A stretch of DNA of 64,000 bases from Sesamum alatum. Taxonomy: Eukaryota > Streptophyta > Magnoliopsida > Lamiales > Pedaliaceae. Positions 34,089 through 43,904 of the stretch are shown here, in pieces. A program made the translations under genes and the position numbers. The first letter of the stretch is position 1. Each line of letters opens with the position of its first letter. The stretch covers positions 29,807,636 to 29,871,635 of the forward strand of contig JACGWO010000002.1 of the NCBI GenBank assembly GCA_034509735.1. The letters are read 5' to 3'. The notes beneath the pieces are model-generated. The model searched no databases and was not told the origin of the DNA. It saw only the letters and a list, made by a program, of their open reading frames with translations.

Positions 34089-35088
34089 ACCCAAGTCTAG
34101 CTGAATGTGGACTTATAAGGGTCACACATAAAATACTAATGATATTGTGAAAAATTAATTGGAGATTTAATTTTCGATGGGAATTAATTATTGAATTAAT
34201 TCCGAAAGAAAGAAAGGATTAATTTAAAATAGTTTAAATTAATCAGTTGAATAATAGCATTATTCAATTAAGATCATATTTGATAGAAATTCCAAAGTGC
34301 TAATGAATTTGGATAAATTAAATATTTAGATTTTGAGATTAGTTAATTGAATAATTAATCTTAGGTTCAAAAATTAAATAAAGATTTGATTTGAGCTTGA
34401 AATTAAATGATTGGACCAATTAATTACTAATCTAAAATCAAAGTGTGTTTAATTCAGATTGTGGTCAAGCCTCAAGAGACCTTCAAGGGACCTACCATGC
34501 ATTAAAGGCTCTTGATAAAGGCTTGCATCCTCTTGAGTGAAGTTCACCTAACCTTGACTTGAAGTAAGTCACTCCCTCTATATATAGAGGGAGTGGTTGT
34601 TGGCCTTTTGTATAGGTAGGTGCTTGCAAAGTGTGTGTATCTATATTTCTCTCTCCCACTCTCTTGTATCTCTCTACGTCCAAAGAGTTGTATCCATTTC
34701 ATCCTTTTCAAGAACTTGAAATTAATTCAAGCTTCTTTTTTGAGAAACCTAGAATACTTTCGACTTTATAGAAGCGTTGTTCTAGTTCCACTCTCTGTGG
34801 TTTCTAGCAAAACTCAAAGAGACACAAGTTGGTGTTTTGTGTGGACTTGCTAGAGAAAGCATGTCTTTGCTATTGTCTGGACAAAGCAAGAAACCATTGT
34901 TGGAGGAGAGCTTTTGAAGCTAGGACATTACACTACTCTCAAAGAGGTATTTACCCTTTGATTTGCATCAACTAGCTGGTGTGCAAGTGCAAGAATAACC
35001 CGATTGACGTGGAATATGATCCCGTTTCATCTTTTGTTTATCGCTTTCGTTTCTCATTTAACGTGCCGGAGTTATACCGATTCCTTCA
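34089..35088 (+). mobile_element. Copia LTR fragment (3' half)
   Basis: It begins within the LTR at CCCAAGTCTAGCTGAATGTG, which matches CCCAAGTCTAGCTGAGGGTG in the copies at about 48390 and 62876. It ends ATACCGATTCCTTCA at 35088 like the family's 3' end. The first ~1 kb of the LTR is missing. It is the same family but a clearly different subfamily. Confidence 0.75.
34570..34595. promoter_or_regulatory. Perfect 26-bp palindrome centred on the LTR TATA box
   Basis: CACTCCCTCTATA (34570-34582) is followed immediately by its exact reverse complement (34583-34595), so TATATATA forms the centre. It lies at the position of the LTR promoter, 5' of a CTCTCTCCC stretch. The related LTR at 5109-7100 has a 12-bp inverted repeat directly beside its TATA box. 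Confidence 0.75.
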
Positions 35089-35755
35089 GCTACACCATAT
35101 CTATAAATTCAATAACTAAGCAATAGCCATGTTCGTCTACCTACATGGTTGGATACTATCCAAAAATATAAGCTAAACTCAACATAAATTAGACACTTAC
35201 CGTTATAATATGCTATATTAGATACTTCCCAAAACTATAAGTTAATATAAACTATTTCGTTACTGGTCGATTGTCGAAGCTGTAAAAATTAATTACTAAT
35301 CGTACAACTGTAGTAGTAGTGGAACCAAGTGTTAACTTCTTAATGTCAATTGTAATAACCAAAAGGGAGGTTTTGAGATTTAACTAACTACTATTTGAAC
35401 TAAACTGGAAGCAAGGATAATAACTAGAATAGAATCAAAAGAAAAATTCTATTCCAAGAGAATATCACCTAATTATTACGTTGATCATTGGTCACAAATG
35501 ATTAATTTCACATCCAAGCATTTAACCTTGAAATTATAGGATAGTCATAATAAATTTTCATGTTCCTATTGTAATTGATTTGACCCAAGCCTCTAAGTCA
35601 AAACTTATGATCTCATTGACTAAACATGATAGCATTCCACATTGATAACAACATTAGCATCTGTGAAAACAATTAAAGCTAGATCAAATAATTGAGATAA
35701 CTACAATCATTCAACATAGTTTACATGTCTCTACAAATAAATCATGCAAAGCACA
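35089..35755. other. AT-rich intergenic DNA
   Basis: I see no coding or repeat structure here beyond short A/T runs. It ends at the left end of the CACTA element. Confidence 0.5.
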
Positions 35756-36420
35756 TACTACAAAAAAATGCGGGAATTGGAACGGATATAGTCGACCGTT
35801 CCAAATAGGAGCGGTAAGTGGAACTGTTGTGGAATGGAAAACCGTTGATGACGCCACTTTCGAGTTAATGGATGTACAAACGAATAGGAACGGCACGACC
35901 GTTCCTATATATGTGCCAACATATGTGTGCTAATATGAAAACCTATTACCGTTCCTAAAAAGACCCGATATATTTTAGTATTCCATTTGGATCACATGTG
36001 TGAAAGTTGGAACGGTTTCTCCACCTGGAACACTGACACGTTCCTTTATGTGTTCCAAACACCGGTTGTATTTGGACCGGTTGCTTGACCGTTCCAATAT
36101 GTAGTGCTATATGAGGCCCTTTTACGCCATGAGCAAAAATATAATGCAATAACCGTTCCAAATTATGGGTATATAGGAAATACAATATTCTTACAATTAC
36201 CGTTCTCAATTGTGCTTCAAGTAGGAACGGTCGTATTTTGTGTGCCTCATACCGTTCCTAATATGCCCTAACAGCTATATTACAATGGTAAGATTACCAT
36301 TTCTATACCCATGCCTGAGACCGTTCCTAAAGCTGGAACAACGGCTATATTTCAACAGGTAGTTTTGTGTTCCAAATAATATTCCAATGCCCGTTCCAAT
36401 ATTTTCTATATATATGTCCC
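35756..36420. repeat. Left subterminal repeat array of the CACTA element
   Basis: At least fifteen copies of the core CCGTTCC or GGAACGG (some with one change) lie in 665 bp, in both orientations and often in facing pairs around 20-35 bp apart. Such arrays are needed for transposase binding in En/Spm. Matching arrays are at 38180-38640, 39130-39380 and 41221-41951. Confidence 0.85.
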
Positions 36421-36659
36421 CCTTCTTTTTCATTGTTCTTATAATTATTCTCCAACTCATTTTGTTGTAACTCCCCCTGTTGATTCTTTATACGGAAAAT
36501 CGAACATATCAATTACTTCCGCGAATTTTGCATTGATATTGATAGGTGTTTTGCTCAGGTAAGCATGCAAAATTCTGTAATTGTTAGTTATATATATGTA
36601 ATATATTCTCGTCATTTAATTACGTACTGTTGTGAATTATATTATACGTAGGACCAATC

Positions 36660-37064
36660 ATGTTAAGACAGTTGAGGAAATGGATGTATGATCGAGATGT
36701 CTTGGGTGTGACGCTGGAGTTTGAGGATGGTGTTACAAAATTTTTAGAATGGGCCCAGTCTCAGCGTGCATATATGGACGGGGACAAGATTAAGTGTCCC
36801 TGCCGGAAGTGCAAAAACGAACGGTTCAAAACACCAGACTAGGTAAAGTTTGATTTGTGTATGAAATGATTTATGCCAGAGTATTATAATTGGATTTCGC
36901 ATGGTGAGGAAAGGGTGCAGGAATACTTTGAAGCATTGACAACGCCCCTTGTGCAGCAGCAGCAAATGCCACCCGTTCAGGAGGAGGGTAGTTTGCATTG
37001 GGGTGATGCGGCTCAGATGGATTGGGAGCAGTGGATGGTATTCGATGCTGTCGGGCTGTCTTTC
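36660..37064 (+). pseudogene. CACTA transposase-associated domain (TNP2 N-terminus)
   Basis: The ATG at 36660 opens a frame with RKWMYDRDVLGVTLEFEDGV, TKFLEWAQSQRAYMDGDKIK and CPCRKCKNERFKTPD. The Cys residues of CPCRKCKN are the zinc-binding core of the transposase-associated domain. In the same frame, after two stops, it goes on with FMPEYYNWISHGEERVQEYF. Both stops look like single-base changes (GAG to TAG in PDE at 36840 and GGA to TGA at about 36867). The frame ends at 37064 and no Transposase_21 domain follows. Confidence 0.88.
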
Positions 37065-37205
37065 TAGGGGTCGTCTGTGTAATTGTGAAGTTGTTTCACC
37101 GTACTACGAGAAAGTGTCTTATACAAACCTAATTATCGCAAGCCTTCATTTCACTTTCAATTTCAGTTACATGTATATTTATAACTATCAGTTTTACTGT
37201 AACAG

Positions 37206-38080
37206 GTCATTCTTGAATGAACTGTTCGAGCAACACAATTCGGAGGATCCGATAATTGATCAACTAGTGGTAACACAATTCAAGAATTATTTCAAGCATC
37301 GTGTAAGTGTCACTTTCTTGTAAGTGCATGCGATCTGCTCATTAATTTGTAATCAAATTATTTCAATTGCTATATGATGAATTGCAGGTGAAACCCGAAT
37401 TGAACCACACAAGCGATGAATTATTGAAGTTGCATTATTGGGGCCCTAAAGCAGAAGTGACGACATACCCATCTTACTTCGTCAATGGCTTCAATTTTCA
37501 CACCAAACGTCATAATGTTAGGAAGTCAACAATGAGCTGTGGTGTTTGTGTGAAAAGTTCATCATATACAGACACGGATTCTGACTTCTACGGAATTTTG
37601 GAAGAGATAATTCAGCTAGATTACCCATTAATTCCAAACATGCACAATGTACTGTTTAATTGTCGTAAGGTCGATCCGGTCAGAGGCATGAAGATACACC
37701 ATCGTTATCACATCGTTGATGTCAACTTCAAAAAGTTCTACCAAAAGAATGAATCACTCATACTGGCTCAACAAGCAGTACAAGTATATTACGCGGATTA
37801 CCCGAGCATGAAGAGAGACAAAGTCGACTGGAAAGCTGTTTGCAAAATCAAGGCTTGAAGAGTAATCGACGACTTGCGTTGGACCGAGGTCGCCTATTAG
37901 ATGGATGAAGTCGTACCTAATCCAGATGTCGTAATAGATAACCAAACCTTTGAACTGCATGACCCAATAGGAATACAGTTGGTCGTTGATCATGGAGCAG
38001 GGATATCGCGCTCGCCAGATAGTGAATCCGAAGATGAAGATAGGTTTGACGAGGCTGAGTCCGATGAAGAGACTTATTGA
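37206..38080 (+). pseudogene. CACTA transposase C-terminal region (DUF4216-type), one intron
   Basis: Exon 1 reads FLNELFEQHNSEDPIIDQLV and TQFKNYFKHR and ends at 37302. A GT-AG intron (GTAAGTGTC at 37303, ATTGCAG ending at 37387) joins it to VKPELNHTSDELLKLHYWGP. Then come YFVNGFNFHTKRHNVRKSTM, SCGVCVKSSSYTDTDSDFYG, YPLIPNMHNVLFNCRKVDPV and ILAQQAVQVYYADYP, the usual DUF4216 wording of TNP2 proteins. An acidic tail ends at a TGA at 38078-38080. Two internal stops are C to T changes (CGA to TGA at 37856, CAG to TAG near 37898). The DDE region that should precede it is deleted. Confidence 0.87.
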
Positions 38081-38179
38081 ATTTTCTAATTCTTTATTAA
38101 CCTTATTGTAAAAATTGTATTTGATATTTGTATTTTTATTATTTTAAGAAATCAGAATAAAATTTAAAAGTTGGAATAG

Positions 38180-38640
38180 ATATTATGTACTATGACCGTT
38201 CTTAATACAGGTACAACTTTTTGAATAGGCGCCAAACAAATAAAAATTTGGAAAATTTGAATGAGGAATGGTCCTAATTTCCTACGACAGTTCCTATTTC
38301 AGGTACAATTTTAAAATATGGCGGCAACTTCAAAAATATTGAGAAAAATTTGAATTAGGAATGGTCAGTGAAAAACCTATGACCGTTCCTAATCTAGGTA
38401 CAATTTTTCAAATGGCGCCTATTGGAAAAAATGGCTCCAAGTTCGAATTAGGAACGGTCATACCAATTGGCCAACCGTTCCTAACTGAGGTCCAATATTT
38501 TGTTTTGGCGCCCAATAAAAAATTGGTGGGAAAAACAACTTTTGGAGCGGTTAGTTTGTAGACGACTGTTCCTAGGAAAAGCTGCTACCACCCATTCCTA
38601 AGATAATGACGACCGTTCCAAATTTGGTTACTATAATGTG
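38180..38640. repeat. Imperfect tandem array with facing GGAACGGT/ACCGTTCC motifs
   Basis: Units of roughly 80-90 bp share TTGAATTAGGAA.GGTC, GACCGTTCCTAA...AGGTACAAT and a TGGCGCC piece. About four units are seen. Each unit can fold into a hairpin through its facing motifs. This array lies internal to the element, just after the transposase gene, rather than at its end. Confidence 0.7.
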
Positions 38641-39424
38641 TATGTTATCTAATTTGGACAATATCTCAACATCTGTGAGCCGGATCAACACCATTTTTGA
38701 ACACATACAATATTATGGATATGAATTGATATCCAACGGTTTGATTTTCAATCAGCAACCCGGATTTAAGGATGCATTTGTTTTTCTTACGATGAATACT
38801 GACCGGATACGATATCTTGAGATCCGCACACCAAAATTTTTCAAAACTACATTCAATTGTATTCTTTTTGTGTGTTATATCATATGTAACGGTCTGATTA
38901 TGCCGTGCAGTACAACAATATATGATGCTAGTTACATCTGTGAAATACTATCAAACATAAATTTACAAATATACTTCATGTTGTGAACGTGTGTCTATAT
39001 TGTAGAAATTACTATGTAATTTCAAATTCTTTAAATATCCAATTATGTACATTTATTCAATCATATGAGTGTTCGGAACGTATTTTTCTTAATTTATATA
39101 TATTATCTACAATTATTCCAAAAAAAATTTGCAGTACATACAGGAACGGTCACTAGTGGAAATAGGAACGGTGATCGTTTACAGATCTGCATACGGCGTC
39201 GTTTTGTTTGGTAGGAATGGTTATAGTAACGCTTTGACTATTAATGAACCGTTCCTATGAAGTACTATATCAATAAATAGTTCTGTAAACGGCATCGTTT
39301 TAATATCAATACGACGTCGTTTCTTCTTTTAAAAACGATAGTAGGAACGGTTAGGTTTAAAGAAGACCGTTCCAAAGTTATAATATAAATACAACACTTG
39401 CCAGATTTTTTTCCCCATTTCTGC
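38641..39424. other. CACTA internal spacer before the second gene
   Basis: A 126-codon plus frame (38606-38986) starts within the repeat array and shows no domain I recognise. Three ACGGC(A/G)TCGTTT-like boxes follow at about 39191, 39290 and 39311, along with more GGAACGGT motifs. This could be the promoter of the element's second gene; the CT-rich leader starts at about 39425. Confidence 0.4.
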
Positions 39425-39665
39425 AATCCCTCTCTCTCTCTCTCAATCTCACACTCTCTGTCACTATCTCTCTTGCCTCCACCATCCGCCGCCGCCTCCA
39501 TCAACATCGCCACCGTCCATAGCCACCGTCCCCTCGCCACCGTCCGTAGCCACCATCCGCTGCCGGATCCATCAACGTCGCCATCGTCCGTAGCCACCAT
39601 CCTATCGCCATCGTCCGTAGCCACCATCCCCCAGTCGCCACCATCCGCCGCCGCATCCATCCAAG
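39425..39665 (+). repeat. CT-rich leader and CCACCGTCCGTAG minisatellite in the CACTA element
   Basis: A (TC)n run at 39430-39480 is followed by five or six units built on GCCACCGTCCGTAGCCACCA of about 32 bp. A plus-strand 141-codon frame crosses it but is only a translation of the repeat. It ends in an AGGTAGGGTTT-like context that may be an exon end. Confidence 0.65.
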
Positions 39666-39809
39666 TAGGGTTTCAGAAAATCCTTTACCCTTTTTCTGTT
39701 TTCTTTTGTGATTTTCCATTATATGTAATATTATGCCTTGTTTGGGATTCTGTAATTTTTGTAATATTAGGGCTTATTTGGGCATTTTCTGTAATTTTGG
39801 AAATTTATG

Positions 39810-40565
39810 TAATTGTTGTGTAATTTTCTGTATTTTTCTGTAAATTTTCTGTAATTTTTTAGAGAACTTTCTGTAATATTTCTGCAATATTAATGTTAAT
39901 GGATACAATATTAATTTCTATTAATTCTGTTAATTTATGTTATTTTGTGTTAATTTCTGTTAATTTTCCTGTAATTTTTGTAAATTATTTGGAATATAGG
40001 ATAATTATGAAATTTGGTGAAATTACATAATAAATTTCATGTAATTTTTATATAATTTTGGTCAATTTTCTGCAATTTCATAAAATTTAGGTAATTTAGT
40101 GTAATTTTTGAAAATTTTGATCATTTTCTGTATTTTACATAAATTTGGATAATTTTCTGTAATTTCTAAAAAATTTTGGTAATTTTCTGAGATTTATGAA
40201 AATTTTTGGTAATTTTCTGTAATTTATGAAAATTTTGGTACTTTTTTCTGAAAATTATGAAAATTGGGGTAATTTTCTGTAATTTATCCAAAATTTGTTA
40301 ATTTTCTCTAATTCAAGAAATTTGGGTAATTTTTTGTAATTTGTGAAAAATTTGTTAATTTTCTGAAATTTATGAAAATTTGGGTAATTTTCTTAAATTT
40401 ATGAAAATTTTGGGTAATTTTCTGTAATTTATGAAAATTTTGGGTAATTTTATGAAAATTGGGATAATTTTCTATAATTTGTCAAAAATTTATTAATTTT
40501 CTGTAATTTAAGAAAATTTTGGTAATTTTCTATAATTTGTGAAAAATTTGGGTAATTTTCTATAA
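39810..40565. repeat. AT-rich minisatellite (TAATTTTCTGTAATTTATGA units)
   Basis: About 750 bp are built of diverged units of 27-31 bp whose core is GGTAATTTTCTGTAATTTATG followed by AAAATTT. More than twenty units can be recognised. It lies inside the CACTA element between the leader and the second-gene coding remnant, where an intron would be expected. Confidence 0.85.
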
Positions 40566-40785
40566 TGTTTTGTGATATTGGTATTTAGTATAAATATATA
40601 GGAAAATAGAAGGATTTAGTGTAATTTTAGGGTAAAATTATGGTATTTAGTATAAATATATAGAAAAATAGAAGGATTTAGTGCAATTTTAGGGAAAAAT
40701 TTTGGGATTTAGTATAAATATATAGAAAAATAGAAGGATTTAGTGTAATTAAGCGTCAATTTTGGGTTTTAGTATATAGTTTAGA
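40566..40785. repeat. Three-copy tandem repeat, about 65 bp
   Basis: TTTAGTATAAATATATAG.AAAATAGAAGGATTTAGTG occurs three times, starting near 40585, 40649 and 40712. The copies are over 90 percent identical by eye. They adjoin the AT-rich minisatellite on its right side. Confidence 0.8.
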
Positions 40786-40870
40786 AAAATTATCATTATT
40801 CAAATAAATTAATACTTCACATACATTTAAATTCATACGACTAATATTTTTTTTAAAAAAATTGTAGATC

Positions 40871-41035
40871 ATGTCTGGTCGGGATTTCCCACCTCGAGGA
40901 GATGATGGTGGACATGATGGGCATAATGAAGGCCCTGCAAACCAGTCACTCAGGCGCCGGCCCGTCACGGCCTCCTAGAGACCTCCCCTCCTAGATGTTG
41001 ACGAGATGGACGAGGACGAGGGGGACGAGGAGTAG
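40871..41035 (+). pseudogene. CACTA second-gene remnant with in-frame stop
   Basis: An ATG at 40871 opens MSGRDFPPRGDDGGHDGHNE and runs 35 codons to a TAG at 40976. Reading on in frame gives RPPLLDVDEMDEDEGDEE and a TAG at 41033-41035. The Gly/Asp-rich start and acidic end, with no middle, look like a gene whose central part was deleted. I infer that it is the TNPA-like second gene from its position in the element. It would not make a functional protein. Confidence 0.45.
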
Positions 41036-41220
41036 ATTGAGGCCTTTTTTTAATTAAATTAGATAATATTCTCATTTAATATAGTTTTTATTTCTAAATT
41101 ATGCATTTTTTCATATTTAAATAATAATTATGAAATCAAATTCAAAAATATTATTAATAATTTAATATATATTTTAATGATAATAATTATTATCATAAAA
41201 AAAAATTAATAATTCATTAT
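41036..41220. other. AT-rich spacer in the CACTA element
   Basis: This is a strongly AT-rich stretch after the second-gene remnant and before the right subterminal array. It holds no recognisable feature and could be a 3' UTR. Confidence 0.4.
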
Positions 41221-41951
41221 TTAGGAACGATACTTTCGACGGTCACGGAGCGCTTACAAACCGTTCCAATGTGTGGCTGTTTAAAAGAAGTGACCGTTCC
41301 TATTACCGGGTAAACAACCTTTCCAAATTTATATGACAACCGTTCCTAAACGCGGGTAAAAACGAATTCCAAATTACGGATAGACCGTTCCGACATGTAT
41401 TCCAAATTCAATGCTTTCGTGGTTAGGTTTACATTCTAAATACAATACCAAAAATCGGTCCAATATCGTATTCCAAATTAGGAGTACAAAATCCGTTCCC
41501 AAGGACCGTGTCAAAATGTATTCCAGTGACCGTTCCTAACTTGCATACACGATCCAAGACGTATTCCAAAAATAGTGCTAAAATGTATCTTCAACTTATG
41601 CTGACAATTCCAAAATGTGTTCTAGCGAGCATTCCTAATTGCCCGTATTTCTCTTGATATGACCGTTCCAATAGTTTATCAGGTGTTCCAAATGAAAAAT
41701 TACAAATTCATACATGCAAAGGTAATTAGGAACGGTAAAACAATTATATGCCAACAACCGTTCCTAAAGTGGAACGATTGACCTTCTCCCATTCCTAATT
41801 ATTAGGAATGCCTCTCCTTGCAACGGATAGCCTCATGTTACTGAACCGTTCTTAATACCTGTCCAAATGAATCCAATGATCTATTTACCGTTCCAAATTT
41901 TAAAAAAATTGTTCCTATTCCCGTTGCAATTACCGTATTTTTTTTGTAGTG
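41221..41951. repeat. Right subterminal repeat array of the CACTA element
   Basis: More than fifteen ACCGTTCC or inverted GGAACGGT cores, many with one change, lie in 730 bp. They end with the terminal inverted repeat. This mirrors the left array at 35756-36420. Confidence 0.85.
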
Positions 41952-42883
41952 ATATATAATTAATTTGCTTGCTACTCAAATCTATCATTCATAACAATTA
42001 TGGATCACCGAACTCATGGAAGCAATAGAATAACTAATACTGAATTGATTTATTAGATCTATCAATAATAATTATCCCATAAACACCGAATCAAGATAAG
42101 AATTAATTTGAGAATTTAAAAGATTACAAGACTTCACAAAATAACAGATGGCTCCAACGTTTTCCTTGAATTAGAAAGGGAAATTAGTTACACATATTGT
42201 GTATGAGAAAACCTGAATTTATCTAAGATATATGAACTACAAGAAAAGGAAAAAGAGAATAGTTGTTGTTGATGCCAATTCTCTCACCCAAAAGCCAAAC
42301 AAGAAGCCTTTTTTCGCATCAAAAACTCTATTTTGTAGCATGTCGTTTTTTCCTTGCCTTCAAGTTAAAAAAGGAAATTAATCCCTATCATAATCTTGCC
42401 AAATCTTCCCTTTTGCACAGACAGACTTGAGCACTCAATAGGACGGGATCACGCCTTATTGAGTGTTCAAATATGTTTTATTCTCCTTTTTTTCTTTATC
42501 TCAGTTCGAGTCTAATTAGGCCATTTTGACTTCATTTTCATCAAACTTGCCATTTTGAATGCCTAATGTCTATGTTAAAATCCCCAATTCAGCAGCTTGA
42601 AGAACCCTAGTTCTTGCGTGAGACTTGTGGACTGCTATTGTGGGAAAAGAGCCGTTCTTTGGGCTTATTGGACTGCGATGAATCATGGAAGGAAATTCCA
42701 TGTAGGTAGAGATTAGAAGGTAAGATTAAGTTTGTTTGTGTTATTTTCTGTTCCTGTCCTCTTCTGCAATATTTTGATGATTTTTTTTTAATTTTTTATA
42801 GGATGTGGTTGTAGAGGGGTGGTTGTGGTTTTTTTGATAGGAAGGACCCTCCGATGTGTAGAAGGGCACGTACAATTTGATTT
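41952..42883. other. Gene-free AT-rich flank of the CACTA element
   Basis: No coding or mobile-element signal is seen. A GATGTGGTTGTAGAGGGGTGG stretch near 42800 is G-rich but does not form a clear repeat. Confidence 0.45.
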
Positions 42884-43156
42884 TTTCTCCAAATACGCAG
42901 TGTGTGAGAGAATGTTCATCCTTAACGGGCAATTATCGTTTTCCTTCAATTATTTGACGTTGAATCAAAATTGAGGCAAATAAAAAGATATTTTCCTGAA
43001 ATTGAGATTTTTATAGTGAATGAGATCAAAATTGAACATGACCTAACATATGGGACCAAGAATAAGATTTTCCTAGTGCATTACACTAAAACATTAAACT
43101 TAGAATTTACTATGAAATAAAATTTTGTAAATTAATCGAACTCCATTCATGAGAAA
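42884..43156. repeat. Second copy of the Mutator MITE right arm plus its flank
   Basis: CCAAATACGCAGTGTGTGAG through GATTTTCCTA matches the right arm at 33799-33990. The match carries on past the TSD: GTGCATTACACTAAAACATT at 43075 equals 33991 on, and continues to CTCCATTCATGAGAAA at 43141-43156. Because the flank is shared, this is a duplicated segment, not a separate insertion. Confidence 0.75.
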
Positions 43157-43904
43157 CTCCCAACTGATTTTCTAAATACTCTATTTGATGCATATATATA
43201 TACAAATTTCTTTTTAATGAAGAAGGTATACTCAATAATACATATGTATATCTATATTATATATATATATATTAATTCTAAAAGTATGAATAATATCAAC
43301 ATATTTCCTAACATCTTAGGAAAAAAAATATGGAGAGGAATTAATCTTGTCTAGTTTTAATTTTATTAAAAAATAAAGTAAATTTGATTTAGTTATAGGG
43401 TCGACGTAAAAGTATTCCAAAAACTGAAAAGTAAAGTTAAGATATTAAATAAAACTTATGGAATGAAATACATTTTGATAAATAAATGATATGATGGACC
43501 TTAAAAAATTTATTTTATTTATTTTGCATTAATTACATACAAAATATAATACAAATTTGATCTATTAAAATATTCTATGATTTAGTATATATAAATCACG
43601 TAGCAAACTTTTTCCTTAAAGAAAAAATTAAAGTTTACTAAGAGTCTTAGTATTTAACATATGTACATTATTATGACGCATGATATATAATTTAGAAAAA
43701 GTTATATCTTTTAATTTCTTTTTGTGATAATTATATATATTTAAAAAAAAGTATAATAATTTTAAAAAGTAACAATTAACTTAGACTGTGACATGAACCT
43801 TAAGGCAAACTTAATTTCTTCAGTTTCTAATCATATTATAGCGTTATAGTTAGTAAAAGCATGAAATAATGTGAAATGAGAAGATCAATAAAATATGGCC
43901 TATG
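43157..43904. other. AT-rich intergenic DNA
   Basis: No recognisable coding or repeat feature is seen. The right edge is the truncated end of the Copia RT remnant. Confidence 0.45.

Larger units (their letters stand above)
35756..41951 (+). mobile_element. CACTA (En/Spm-type) transposon, internally deleted
   Basis: The right end is ...ATTTTTTTTGTAGTG (41937-41951), the exact inverse of a CACTACAAAAA start. The left end reads TACTACAAAAAAATGCGG (35756 on), a CACTA end with C to T at the first base. Flanking triplets are ACA on the left and ATA on the right, a 3-bp TSD with one change. Both subterminal regions carry dozens of GGAACGGT/ACCGTTCC motifs in both orientations, the kind of array that TNPA-like proteins bind. 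Inside are the N-terminal and C-terminal parts of a TNP2-type transposase and remnants of a second gene. The catalytic Transposase_21 region is missing, so it is non-autonomous. Confidence 0.92.

Noticed and set aside
38606..38986. 126-codon frame in the CACTA element
   Set aside because: It begins inside the repeat array and shows no similarity to TNPA or TNP2 pieces that I know; support is too weak to call a gene.
39265..39823. Overlapping long frames on both strands at the CT-rich leader
   Set aside because: Translations of the CCACCGTCC minisatellite; Asp/Gly or Pro/Ser repeats without a domain.
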